DNA of 64,000 nt from assembly GCA_018654255.1 (NCBI GenBank), contig JABILX010000004.1, positions 1 through 64,000 of the forward strand, in the 5' to 3' direction. Numbering within the stretch: position 1 is the first letter of the stretch; every line of letters starts with the position of its first letter. The notes beneath the pieces are model-generated. The model saw only the letters and a list, made by a program, of their open reading frames with translations. It was not told where the DNA came from and searched no databases. The position numbers and the translations under genes are program-made. Shown in pieces: positions 21,301 to 30,156 of this stretch. The stretch is from Candidatus Peregrinibacteria bacterium (GTDB taxonomy: Bacteria > Patescibacteriota > Gracilibacteria > UBA1369 > LOWO2-01-FULL-3).

Positions 21301-23017
21301 AAATGCACTACACGACAAAAGTCCTGGAGCTAGAAAAGAAATTAGAGACGCCATGCCACCCATACTATTGATGGCAGGGGTAAAGAGAAATATGGGCAAT
21401 TACAGCGCTACTGATGAAAATACAGGAGCACTAAAAATGAATGGAGGAATGTTGCCATCAACTGTTCAGTATTCAATAGACTTATTGTTAAGCAGCCTAG
21501 AAAAGGATGATGGAACCATGATGACAATGGAAGAAGTTGCAAAAAAGTACAAACTTTCACATGAATTTATAATTCAATACATAACCTTAGCAATAAATTC
21601 CACGGGAGAAAGTGATATGTTCGAAAAATTGTTTACAGGTAATTCAAAAGAGTTTAATAAAAAGCTGATGGATGGTTTGATAATAAGTATTAGCGGAATA
21701 GATGATTTAATAACAGCAGAAGAATACTTTGAAGAGGAAATGTTCAGACAAAAAAATGAAATAACCAAAATCCTAGGTAATGGTCTTACAAAAATCATTG
21801 AACTCTCACGAAAAATACCAGAGATGCAGTATATTGTTGATCACATAGTAAAAGAAATTGAGAAAAAATATGATAACTTAGACAAGGTAAGCCGAGATGA
21901 GGTCAAAACAGTTTACAAAATACTACTACAGGCTGAAGACATGCTTCCAGAAAACCTAAAAGCTAAGTTAGCTAAAGATAAAGTTTTCCTAGCAATTAAA
22001 GAGGACGTAAAAGCTACAAAAACAATAAATTTCAATGTAGAGGACGTAGAAACAAAAGAAGAATTGGAAAAAACTAAATGGTATCAAGATCTACAAAAGG
22101 AGGAATGGTTCGTAAAGGCAAAAGCAGCAAGAAAAGGAAAACCATTGTTTTCACCAAGAGATTTCTTACGTGGAAACCCGAAAAAGTACAAACAACCAAT
22201 CATAACGAAAATATATGACGTTCAACACGGTGCTAATATCTCTATGAACGTAGCTAGATACACAGGTGATGAAAGATTCACAAGACATTACAGTAAATAC
22301 AAAGGAATGGGGTATCGCGTAAACTACATACATGGTGGTAATAGGAAAACGTATCCCGCAGAACTAGTTGTATTATCAAAAAGAACAAGAGATGGAAGGC
22401 TAATGATTAGAGTTGAACAATACAAGCAAGATAAGGACAAAAAGCCTGTCCCAGTCGATCTAACACAAGATTTGAAAAGTAGTTGTGTCCACAAGATAGA
22501 ATTAGCAGGACATGTTCAGAGTACCTACGGAGCTTTGGTAAGAAATACAGGTACAGAAGCAAATCCAGACATGACAAAATGGATAGCAGATAGAGGATGT
22601 GGTAATGCACACAAATCACATGGAGAAGGACGAAAAATGGGGCCTAAAGTTCAAATAGTTGCAACAAACATAAAAGGTGAAAACTACAAACAAAACGTAA
22701 TATTTGCAATTCAAGAACAAATATTAGCAGAAAACGCAGGAAGACAAATGACTCATGTAGAGTTGAAAGCAGAAACAGAAAAAAGACTTATTGCAAAAGG
22801 GTATGACAGAGGGAAAAAGAGTATTTTAGGATATTATAGAGGAATGCTAGTTTACGGAGACTCTAGAGCGGCACAAGCACAAAGAGCAGATGTGATCATT
22901 GATCAAATGCTATTTCAGTCAGGTCCAGAATTAGCACAAAAAACTGGAGGAGCTAGAGGTATGAGCATGACAGATGAAGACCTGGCTAGGATTAGAGAGC
23001 AGTTTGAAATCAACTGA
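18341..23017 (+). CDS. Giant hypothetical protein (1558 aa), mostly helical, no recognised domain
   Basis: Single uninterrupted ORF; Lys/Glu/Ile-rich, with a distinct less repetitive C-terminal ~350 aa. Confidence 0.85.
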   Translation: MVHNKKVERQKGGPTKSHSVGDTINKLKLVEFIEESELDFDNRKEVKKALRKQTNQAEEGIKIFDETQEGILMRYRDHGIEKTGGYLRRLKAKVERLDTEIKKDQLIELFTSFQNEVFLFNATLIDKVQKYEIHLVLEKYPKIKNGNIAKITKDYVTLTDGEKVVFSEEDKENLEKIDSAIFDVKREQRSGFGNYDALIETDSRFVEEEMKLMIEEIENEGDLKKILHLLAKNIREIGLDNNDLEKLAKIAIQSKSYTKTLIETITQYEESNPIFNIILALAKKANQKRVEEAIRELESGLSISIEDLKHPTTGYGKNIKFALKKLSEIGVIRFPKSKDELKAVLNSKYSVIIKNIGLYLTPQNKGIFTSIFEGFNKQDYVKPEVQKFLLAYLKLVFQPDLGPEVVIDYYKKGKLAEITGIISGNKEFRQVSDEISRINYGLIAEKLSGEAKANFKKLNQQEKEILYGIAKNQLTSHEHFARLLGGRTFQDIRQSIKAAKKFLPVFTEQEAGENVASLSFRTVEKLEKNRVNQDYLKRIKEENINMNGNPGVIIDLILYKHNLEPDTLDLFIDVVKKLTQRRGYGCAYLIGKLRKNEKIGPKDLEIHKKINVIEDSNVLNAIDNSIAREGRSKTGNFEMISDGGIAFLKELSLLKGTIIKEKITRWYLHEREIPDEKKMEAIKKVAGIENPFIQKQYLDLVLFGKKEINIDLTKLNKIKAFEYGMIRGYRSLIENMCLDNKCLTDLTIDHLEKIQSLDRELQELTFKNFKKGKEVDEKQLTLFKKISKINDRQLRNIILGRVLDKKIGLKEVNYCLYVANSILKKHSGRKNAAVLKIHIQSYLSKPENERSAIELGQTEINYLSRALADKRKSIFISIKLKEAKYNNDIKKIMLDYPIEKLEIGMKKLAQIESDLYFVSRKIGDVLSKYGTLEDLEKKKLPTKEKEIIIKCYREIQELLDAVDAEFLEFAITDGGFQQIADGSVYILNALHDKSPGARKEIRDAMPPILLMAGVKRNMGNYSATDENTGALKMNGGMLPSTVQYSIDLLLSSLEKDDGTMMTMEEVAKKYKLSHEFIIQYITLAINSTGESDMFEKLFTGNSKEFNKKLMDGLIISISGIDDLITAEEYFEEEMFRQKNEITKILGNGLTKIIELSRKIPEMQYIVDHIVKEIEKKYDNLDKVSRDEVKTVYKILLQAEDMLPENLKAKLAKDKVFLAIKEDVKATKTINFNVEDVETKEELEKTKWYQDLQKEEWFVKAKAARKGKPLFSPRDFLRGNPKKYKQPIITKIYDVQHGANISMNVARYTGDERFTRHYSKYKGMGYRVNYIHGGNRKTYPAELVVLSKRTRDGRLMIRVEQYKQDKDKKPVPVDLTQDLKSSCVHKIELAGHVQSTYGALVRNTGTEANPDMTKWIADRGCGNAHKSHGEGRKMGPKVQIVATNIKGENYKQNVIFAIQEQILAENAGRQMTHVELKAETEKRLIAKGYDRGKKSILGYYRGMLVYGDSRAAQAQRADVIIDQMLFQSGPELAQKTGGARGMSMTDEDLARIREQFEIN

Positions 23018-23058
23018 TTGTGAGAGGCGCATGTTGAAGTGTTCAAATCTCGAGATGG

Positions 23059-23087
23059 GTTGACAAAAGGGCAAAACAGGCGTAGAA
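23059..23087 (+). promoter_or_regulatory. Sigma70-like promoter upstream of the zincin-like gene
   Basis: TTGACA-17 bp-TAGAAT between ORFs 18341-23017 and 23124-24263. Confidence 0.6.
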
Positions 23088-23123
23088 TCCATCCCTTATG
23101 CATTTTTCTTAAACACAATAAAA

Positions 23124-24263
23124 ATGTCCAAAAGGAAAAGTACGGAAAAAACAGCCGCAAGAGATGTATTAACTCGAGACGGAGGAAAGGAATCAAAAGA
23201 GTCAGAAGGAGCAAGGATTAGACTTCCAAGATTAAGTACACGTAACAAAATAATTGTACTTATTGGACTTGCGTTAGCGGTGGTTGGGACAGAATATTCA
23301 AAAGATGAAGGAAAAAAAGAGTCAAAAACAGTTTCAAGCGCACCAGCAAAACCAGTATCGACCCCAAGAGAATCACCAGAGAAAAAAGAGTCTTTTATCG
23401 TAGACGGAGTTGAAATCAAAACAAGCTCAGTTCCAGAAGCAGATTTTAGACAAGCATACGAAAGAGCCCAATCAATCACAGGAGGTTTGTACTGGGAACC
23501 AAAATCATTGAAGGTAGAATATGGCGATGTGTTCGATTCAAACATAAAAGGAGAAACAGGAGGAAGAGCAAGCTGGACCAGCGATAAACTAGATGAGATA
23601 ATCTCGAATCCAGATATGCTAACACACGAATTGGTACACTTCCTACTAGGGCCAGGCGCAAAAAATTGGCCACTTGCACTACAAGAATTATTTGCATCTA
23701 CAGCAGACGCAATGGAAGAGAATCGGCCAGAAGTTCCGTATCAGGAAATGAATCTGCCTTGGGTACAAATGCCAACAGATGAATCGCTTCACAATCCATC
23801 CCCACTTATAACTTTCAGATATCTTGCTTTGTCACAAGCAGGTGATAAATTCAAGGATAAATTGCCCGAAGTAGCAAGAGATGCAATGGGAAGAACAGAT
23901 ATAAATTTCAAAAACCTAGCAGAATTCTTGGCAAAATACGGGATAAATCATCACATCCTTAGCCCGGGTGAAACAGGAGAACAAGTTGCTTTCGTTAGAT
24001 TTAAAGGAGAAAACGGACCAAACGAATATCAAGATGGATACGTATATGTACGCTACAAACGAGTAAAAGGAGATTCTACGGAATACCCTTATGCAGGTCC
24101 ACATCAAGCAGTTTTCATTGCGGAAGATGGTAGGGAATTCCCACACAACGTAAGACCCATGCAGGGAGTAATATTTCTGCCTCCACCAAACAGAACCAAC
24201 AAATTTGTAAGAGCAATGGTGAACCACCCAGACGGGCAATTCCATGCACAATTGGATAATTAA
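23124..24263 (+). CDS. Membrane-anchored putative zinc metallopeptidase (gluzincin/peptidase-MA-like)
   Basis: One TM near the N-terminus; 'HELVHFLLGPGAKNWPLALQELFAS' (HExxH followed by Glu). Confidence 0.6.
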   Translation: MSKRKSTEKTAARDVLTRDGGKESKESEGARIRLPRLSTRNKIIVLIGLALAVVGTEYSKDEGKKESKTVSSAPAKPVSTPRESPEKKESFIVDGVEIKTSSVPEADFRQAYERAQSITGGLYWEPKSLKVEYGDVFDSNIKGETGGRASWTSDKLDEIISNPDMLTHELVHFLLGPGAKNWPLALQELFASTADAMEENRPEVPYQEMNLPWVQMPTDESLHNPSPLITFRYLALSQAGDKFKDKLPEVARDAMGRTDINFKNLAEFLAKYGINHHILSPGETGEQVAFVRFKGENGPNEYQDGYVYVRYKRVKGDSTEYPYAGPHQAVFIAEDGREFPHNVRPMQGVIFLPPPNRTNKFVRAMVNHPDGQFHAQLDN

Positions 24264-24286
24264 AAAAACAACATAACCACCCACCC

Positions 24287-24844
24287 ATGCAATCAGAGCA
24301 ACAATCATACCCAGACAGACATTCAATAGAAACAATACACGCATCAGCCGACACATTGGCACAAGGAGGCGAAAATGATCAAGCGATGGCAGATGAACTC
24401 AGAGAAGATCTCATAAGATTACAACTCACAAGACTCATGGGAGCAATCACTAGAAGAGTTAGAGCTCTACACTTCATGCCAGGAGCACCTAATGACCCAG
24501 TTGCAAGTCCTTTAACAGGTAGTTGGCCCGTTGAAAAAGAAGGGGAACTATCTAGAGTAACTTCAATTACCGATATTTTGATCAAAGATGACAGTCGCAC
24601 ATTGGAAGATGACGATATTCAAGGATGGCACGGAATCCCTCTACACACTACGAGAGAAATCACAGATGTTAAAACAGATGAATTGCTATGGTTAAACCCA
24701 AAAGTAACAGACGATATCCATACACGACTTTCAACAATGTCAGATGATGAGATCTGGGCACTAAGAAGAGAAATGTTCGGTTCTGCAGAAGATCATTTTC
24801 TCTCAGGTAGAGTAAGAAGAGAAAGAGGATTGCTGGAAGACTAA
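24287..24844 (+). CDS. Hypothetical protein (185 aa)
   Basis: Intact ORF directly after the zincin-like gene. Confidence 0.6.
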   Translation: MQSEQQSYPDRHSIETIHASADTLAQGGENDQAMADELREDLIRLQLTRLMGAITRRVRALHFMPGAPNDPVASPLTGSWPVEKEGELSRVTSITDILIKDDSRTLEDDDIQGWHGIPLHTTREITDVKTDELLWLNPKVTDDIHTRLSTMSDDEIWALRREMFGSAEDHFLSGRVRRERGLLED

Positions 24845-24899
24845 AGAATCATATTAATCCCCAAAAACTCCTCTTTCGCAAAGAGATGGCGGAATCTTT

Positions 24900-24912
24900 A
24901 ATGGTGGGCCTG
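24900..24912. repeat. Left att-like repeat (aatggtgggcctg)
   Basis: Identical to 34309-34321; followed by T-arm-like ttgggttagattttgaaccaacc. Confidence 0.7.
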
Positions 24913-25181
24913 TTGGGTTAGATTTTGAACCAACCATCAGGGCAATAGTATTATACCCTGTAAGACCAAGGTTTAGTAGGATTTTGCAAAAACAAGTTGT
25001 GGAGAAGGAGGCATTTAAAGCAGTTTCGAATTATAACCAAAAAGTCCTTTATTAACCTGAAAATGAGGGGGGTATGACAATCTAATATGATTAACCCGTG
25101 TGAGTTTGAACAAAGGGGTCTCGTGATAGAATTATGTTCTTATGCTATAATCCGGAACGAATAAACCATAAAAGATTAAAA

Positions 25182-25340
25182 ATGGCAGAAGAAGTAAAAG
25201 GGAATAGGAAAGATCTGGTAAAAGTAATAAAAGCTGTTTCAGGACCAAAACCACCACCAGCCAACGCAGCTGAAAACAAAAAAGGAATGAGAGACGCACA
25301 AGGCGACTTCGTAAGGTTCGACGAGAAGATAAGCGAGTGA
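25182..25340 (+). CDS. Small hypothetical protein (~52 aa)
   Basis: ORF track starts at 25134, but a TATAAT -10 at 25146-25151 suggests the ATG at 25182 (MAEEVKGN..). Confidence 0.4.
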   Translation: MAEEVKGNRKDLVKVIKAVSGPKPPPANAAENKKGMRDAQGDFVRFDEKISE

Positions 25341-25341
25341 G

Positions 25342-26100
25342 TTAAGAGGATGTTAAGTCATTTACTGCATCCAGGTACGCACAATAATCACATTCTTTGT
25401 CCGCTTTAGGAATTTTTTTACTTCTTAAACATTTGTAAAGATCTTTGAGTGTTCCTTCAACCCATTTGTCACTTCCTTTATACGAAATTAATGTAACATC
25501 GAAGTCTAGCTTTCCATCAAAGGCTTTCCTGTCTGCTTTACCGTTACAATACACGAAATAACCTGTATTTGAGACCTTGTAGCCGTTCTGACGAAGTAAC
25601 CATTGGTAGACTTCCATCTGACGTTTGTAGCCCTCGTGCCAGTCTTTATCAAGCACAGTGATGTCTCCTGCTTTTGCAGTAGCTTTGTAGTCCACAACAA
25701 TAAATTCTCCTTTTGAGTTTTGCCAAAGATCGTCTATAGCCCCGAAAACTAAAAAGTTAGTTTGTTTATGTAGATGTTGTACCCCAGTGAAGTTATGCCT
25801 CCACTTGTCCAGGTCTTCGTGCGGAATTGGCTTTGCGTCTACGCCGTACTTCTTAATCAGTGGATGTTGTTTGCCGTTGTTTCTATGTGTGTCAAATTCT
25901 TGTTTCAACAGAGTGTCTACAGCACTGTTTAACGCAAATGGGAAGCCTGGAGGTCTCCCTGTCCCCAGCCTTCTGTCTATATAAAAACAGCGTGGGCATT
26001 GAGTGAATAGATCGATTTTAGAACGTGATAGGTTGAAAGGCTCTTTACTTTTCGGGTCGTAGAGGTTGCGGGTGCGATGTGGGTTGTAGTATTGAGACAT
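25342..26100 (-). CDS. PD-(D/E)XK nuclease family protein (Cas4/RecB-like)
   Basis: 'SRSKIDLFTQCPRCFYIDRRLG' and 'VFGAIDDLWQNSKGEFIVVDYKAT' plus C-terminal Cys pair. Confidence 0.75.
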   Translation of the reverse strand: MSQYYNPHRTRNLYDPKSKEPFNLSRSKIDLFTQCPRCFYIDRRLGTGRPPGFPFALNSAVDTLLKQEFDTHRNNGKQHPLIKKYGVDAKPIPHEDLDKWRHNFTGVQHLHKQTNFLVFGAIDDLWQNSKGEFIVVDYKATAKAGDITVLDKDWHEGYKRQMEVYQWLLRQNGYKVSNTGYFVYCNGKADRKAFDGKLDFDVTLISYKGSDKWVEGTLKDLYKCLRSKKIPKADKECDYCAYLDAVNDLTSS

Positions 26101-26143
26101 ATCTAATTGTTATTTTTTAGACATCATAAGGCTTTCCAAGACA

Positions 26144-28648
26144 TTAACCTTGATTAACAAAACTCTCTTCATAATCTTTCGAGCTCAAAACTGTATCGAA
26201 AAGACCGACGTCTTCGTCTTTATGCTTATTTATTCCTATGTATCGCAGGCTAGAGTCTTCATATCGTTTGAATTTATATACAGCATCATTCATCAACCCA
26301 CTGTTAAAGACTCCAAGACTTACTAATAGTTCAAAATCTCTAACGGAAATCCCAGTAACTTTTTTGAATAATCCTGGTTCAAGTTTAGTGATGACATCTT
26401 TTAAACTACGCTCTCTGTAATCAGTTAAGTACATAAACACGGGGATTCTTGTGGCAAATTTTATTAGTTTTCCCTGAATTTGTTTTCTTTTACTTTTATA
26501 TTCCTTCTCTTCATCGGTGAGTTTTTTCTTTTCGCTTTTAGTCAAATCTCTTTCGTTTGCCTCTTTTTTCATTTTATTAATTGATTCAGTTTTATTAATT
26601 ATTGTTTCAATGTCCTGGTTCAGACTGCGAAACCCTTCAATGCTCATCAAGGCATCCATAGCCTCTTGATTGTTCATCAATTGTTGTAACGTATTATTAT
26701 CAACATTTACTAATAAAGCACTTTCCCAGCGTCTTGCCAGGAGGGTGGCTGTCGTTCCGCTCATTGCAATATCAAGGACCCCAGCTGGGTCAATCTCTTT
26801 CATTGAGCTCCCATCGTAACAAAGTACAGGTAGGAAACGTATAAATTCCGCCACTTTTTTCTCGGGATTGGATTCATTTACATTCAAACGACAACTGTAA
26901 TCAGCAATTTGTCTTAACGCTCTGTCTGGAGCAAAGTCAAATACATAACATTCTTTTTTCATTATTTCTTTCTTGTTGGGCGAAGTGCTGTCTGGATTTT
27001 TTATAGTCCAAGGCGTTTGTACTCTAAATGCAGCTTGGAAGTATGTTTCGGGACTGGATGAATTCCTCAACATAAAAATGCCTGTCCAAGGTGGTACAGA
27101 CACTCCTGTTGTCAGTTTACCGCAAGACAGCGTGATGGTCTTTGATTTCAATGGATTATCCATAGTATTGAATACCGGTGGCAATGCCTCAACGCCAATT
27201 CCTGCCTTTTTTCCAGCTGCGACTATAATCTCATAGTCGTTGTAAAACTTGTTTTGTTTTTGCCTCAATAAATTTTTCATTGCGTAGCAAGAAGCAACAC
27301 TCGGTAAAAACCAAAATGTGTGAGATAACAGGTTCAATAAGCGTACGTCAGAAAATGGCATAGGAGGCTTTTTTGCGCCCAATTTTAAGTTATCAATAGT
27401 AGTTTCTAAAAATCCTCCACGTATTAAATCTAACCATTTTTGGACCTCATTTTCATAAATAAATTTAGCCTTACCACCATCTCCACTGGCTGAAAAGAAT
27501 ACGTTTAAATCAAACTCATTAAACTCTCCTTGCATTGCAATTTCCCGAATGGAATCTGGTAATTGATAAGTGAGCATTACCATTCTTGGTAGGGATTCGT
27601 ATGGGTTTTCCTCTTTTTTCCATTCCGCTTTTGCTTTCTGCTCATCTGAATATGTCCAGTTATATACTTGTTCTTCTATAAATTCACCAGAAGAGATTGC
27701 TCTGAAAGGGGTTCCAGAAAGATAGAGATATGAACCCGTGGTAATAGGCATTATACTTTCGTCGAAATATTCGATCCCTTCACCTTCTCCAAACTCTATT
27801 TCTTCTGCTCCCTCTGCTTCAAAAAGTTCTTTAGCATTTTCGCGCCAAGCACCATAATGATATTCATCAAAAATAATACAATCCCAATTAATAGAATGAG
27901 CCCATTCGTTTTTAAGCTTTATTCCTCCCGCTTTGTTTCTACCTAAAAAATCTTGAAAGGAAGCGAAACAAACAAAAGGCTTACTATTGTCAATATCATC
28001 ATAAATAGAGCTACTCCTAGAAATAAACTGCCACCCCTGAAAGTCAATATGTGACTTCAAATCTTGTTCCCAAGCACTATGTACAGCAGGCTTGAAAGTT
28101 AGTACTAGTATTCTTGACCAGCCCATTTTTTTTGCGAGTTTATATGTAGCAAAGGTTTTACCAAAACGCATTTTTGCGTTCCAGAGGAAATGCGGTGTTT
28201 TTTGCGGATTTTCTTTCTTATAGCTTTTAAAATAAGTTATGGTTTTGTTTACTGCCTCTTCTTGTTCAGGGCGCATTTTAAAATCAAGCACTCTGTTTTC
28301 TTCATTTAATTCACCTCGCTTGACGGCAAGTACAGCAGCTTTAACATCCTTGACACTGCATTTAAACCACTCTCCATCAGGGTTTTTAATGCCTAGCTTG
28401 CGCAAATAGCGATGCACATCGTGATCTGCAAAAGTACTTCCGTCTTTGCGCATTGCTGGTTCCTCCAGAAGAATTTTATAAGGCAATACACCCGGTCTAA
28501 CAGTGGGGTATTGTTGTGAAACACGAGTCTTCACGTCAATAGTTGTGAATCCAACCTTCAACAACCCTTTATATTGTGGATTTGTATCTTCGTAGGCGTA
28601 TATCTTGGGATCTGCCTTTGGTCTAGATGGGAAAAATTGTTTGTTCAT
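26144..28648 (-). CDS. GIY-YIG/T5orf172-like domain fused to SF2 helicase; restriction subunit-like
   Basis: N-terminus 'KIYAYEDTNPQYKGLLKVGFTT..R..D.DVHRYLRKLGIKNPDGEWF'; helicase 'NAKMRFGKTFATYKLAKK' and 'CIIFDEYHYGAW'. Confidence 0.75.
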   Translation of the reverse strand: MNKQFFPSRPKADPKIYAYEDTNPQYKGLLKVGFTTIDVKTRVSQQYPTVRPGVLPYKILLEEPAMRKDGSTFADHDVHRYLRKLGIKNPDGEWFKCSVKDVKAAVLAVKRGELNEENRVLDFKMRPEQEEAVNKTITYFKSYKKENPQKTPHFLWNAKMRFGKTFATYKLAKKMGWSRILVLTFKPAVHSAWEQDLKSHIDFQGWQFISRSSSIYDDIDNSKPFVCFASFQDFLGRNKAGGIKLKNEWAHSINWDCIIFDEYHYGAWRENAKELFEAEGAEEIEFGEGEGIEYFDESIMPITTGSYLYLSGTPFRAISSGEFIEEQVYNWTYSDEQKAKAEWKKEENPYESLPRMVMLTYQLPDSIREIAMQGEFNEFDLNVFFSASGDGGKAKFIYENEVQKWLDLIRGGFLETTIDNLKLGAKKPPMPFSDVRLLNLLSHTFWFLPSVASCYAMKNLLRQKQNKFYNDYEIIVAAGKKAGIGVEALPPVFNTMDNPLKSKTITLSCGKLTTGVSVPPWTGIFMLRNSSSPETYFQAAFRVQTPWTIKNPDSTSPNKKEIMKKECYVFDFAPDRALRQIADYSCRLNVNESNPEKKVAEFIRFLPVLCYDGSSMKEIDPAGVLDIAMSGTTATLLARRWESALLVNVDNNTLQQLMNNQEAMDALMSIEGFRSLNQDIETIINKTESINKMKKEANERDLTKSEKKKLTDEEKEYKSKRKQIQGKLIKFATRIPVFMYLTDYRERSLKDVITKLEPGLFKKVTGISVRDFELLVSLGVFNSGLMNDAVYKFKRYEDSSLRYIGINKHKDEDVGLFDTVLSSKDYEESFVNQG

Positions 28649-30156
28649 AATTTTACGTCTAATGGGCGGACCATTGATTCAATGAAAGCATTTTCTTGTT
28701 CAGTTAAGCCGTACTTCTTGTTTAACTTCTCGTCCGACCAAGGTTCATCAAAATTTTGCATTGGAACAAAAGAATAAACCTTTTTTGGTACATCTTGAGT
28801 GTTTTTAATTAACAGAACAAGAAACCTAAACAACCTTGTGTGCATATAACTGATTACATTTCTTGCTTGTTTTTCAGATGGATAAGGTCCGACCACGATG
28901 TACGTTTCTGTACAGCACGTTCCAGGTTCCGCAAGGATTGGCCTACTCAATATTTGATGTGGATAAGAATCACCTCCAGGGCTGGCTTTTGGGACTATTA
29001 CTTTAATTTTATCAACTAAATTGTGATTCCTTTCTACCTCCTCAATATTTATATATCCACATTCACCAAACCTAAATAATTTAATATTATTTGTTTCACT
29101 TTTTTGTTTTTTAAAATCGGAGAAATTTGTTCCTAAACCAAATGGTTTTCTTGAACTCACGTCTTTCACAAAGGGGTCTTCTCTAAATGAACGGACTTTT
29201 TTAAATATACTTATGGCCTCGTTATATCTAATAAAAATATCGCTATTCTCCTCTAGCAGCGGTCTTTCAATTGTCTCACCTATCACACCAGATTTATGGG
29301 TCGTAACCTTGCAATGTCCTTTGTGGGATTTATCCCATAAAAAATAACAAATACCTCCTCTTATGTTCAATCCGGGAAAGCAATCAGAGGTTTCCGGGAA
29401 GTCGTGGATTTCAGCTATTCGATCATCATTAAGCATTTCTTTTCTAAATTCATCCAGCCCTTTTCCTCCTGCAAACCAACGAGAAGGGATAATCATCGTT
29501 AAATATTTTGGGTTTAATTTTTTTGCTTGTTGAACAAACTTATGATAAATAGGGGCAGCGCTTGTCCCAAAGCCTCCATCGCTCAATTGATAAGGGGGGT
29601 TTCCAACTATTACATCAAATTTCATATTAAATATTTTTTTAGGTGTGTTTTCGTGTATAAATTTGTAAGCGTGTGTTTCTAGTTCATCGTTACGATCGTA
29701 TACTTCTTTGCTTGCTCCGCAGAAAGTGCATTTTCCATTTTTCCAGGAATGTTTAACTTTTTCATATAAAATGTTTCCCTGTTCAGATTCAAACCCCTCG
29801 CATAAAGAATATATCCCATTAGCTGTTTTGCTACAATATATTGATCTACGAGACATTAGGGAGGTAAGTTCAGTAATAGCTATGCCAAACAATTGGTTTT
29901 TAAAAATATGGTTAATGCGTTCTTGCTTGTCTGGTATTTCTTTCTCTAAACCAATCTCTAATCTTCTGGCTATTTCTCTTAAGAAAATCCCAGATTTAGA
30001 AACAGGATCAAGAAAAGTTGAGGCTTTGTTACTCCACAATTCATTTGGCAATAAATCTAATATTTTATTTGCCAATGACGGTGGGGTAAACACTTCATCA
30101 TTGCTTAAATTTGCAAGGCAGGTAAGGACATCAGGGTTGTAACTAGGCTTGAACAT
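28645..30156 (-). CDS. Eco57I-like N6-adenine DNA methyltransferase with catalytic NPPY
   Basis: 'FDVIVGNPPYQLSDGGFGTSAAPIYHKFVQQA'; motif-I-like 'FLDPVSKSGIFLREIARRL'. 4-nt overlap with the next gene. Confidence 0.8.
   Translation of the reverse strand: MFKPSYNPDVLTCLANLSNDEVFTPPSLANKILDLLPNELWSNKASTFLDPVSKSGIFLREIARRLEIGLEKEIPDKQERINHIFKNQLFGIAITELTSLMSRRSIYCSKTANGIYSLCEGFESEQGNILYEKVKHSWKNGKCTFCGASKEVYDRNDELETHAYKFIHENTPKKIFNMKFDVIVGNPPYQLSDGGFGTSAAPIYHKFVQQAKKLNPKYLTMIIPSRWFAGGKGLDEFRKEMLNDDRIAEIHDFPETSDCFPGLNIRGGICYFLWDKSHKGHCKVTTHKSGVIGETIERPLLEENSDIFIRYNEAISIFKKVRSFREDPFVKDVSSRKPFGLGTNFSDFKKQKSETNNIKLFRFGECGYINIEEVERNHNLVDKIKVIVPKASPGGDSYPHQILSRPILAEPGTCCTETYIVVGPYPSEKQARNVISYMHTRLFRFLVLLIKNTQDVPKKVYSFVPMQNFDEPWSDEKLNKKYGLTEQENAFIESMVRPLDVKL

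Noticed and set aside
24890-24960. Second tRNA gene near 24.9 kb (T-arm-like sequence plus aggcccacca on the minus strand)
   Set aside because: Only the 3' part resembles tRNA-Ile; no D-arm, anticodon stem or acceptor 5' strand. Interpreted as an att-site remnant.
25342-26100. Cas4 belonging to a CRISPR-Cas system
   Set aside because: No CRISPR array or other cas genes seen; better read as a generic PD-(D/E)XK nuclease in the RM-like operon.
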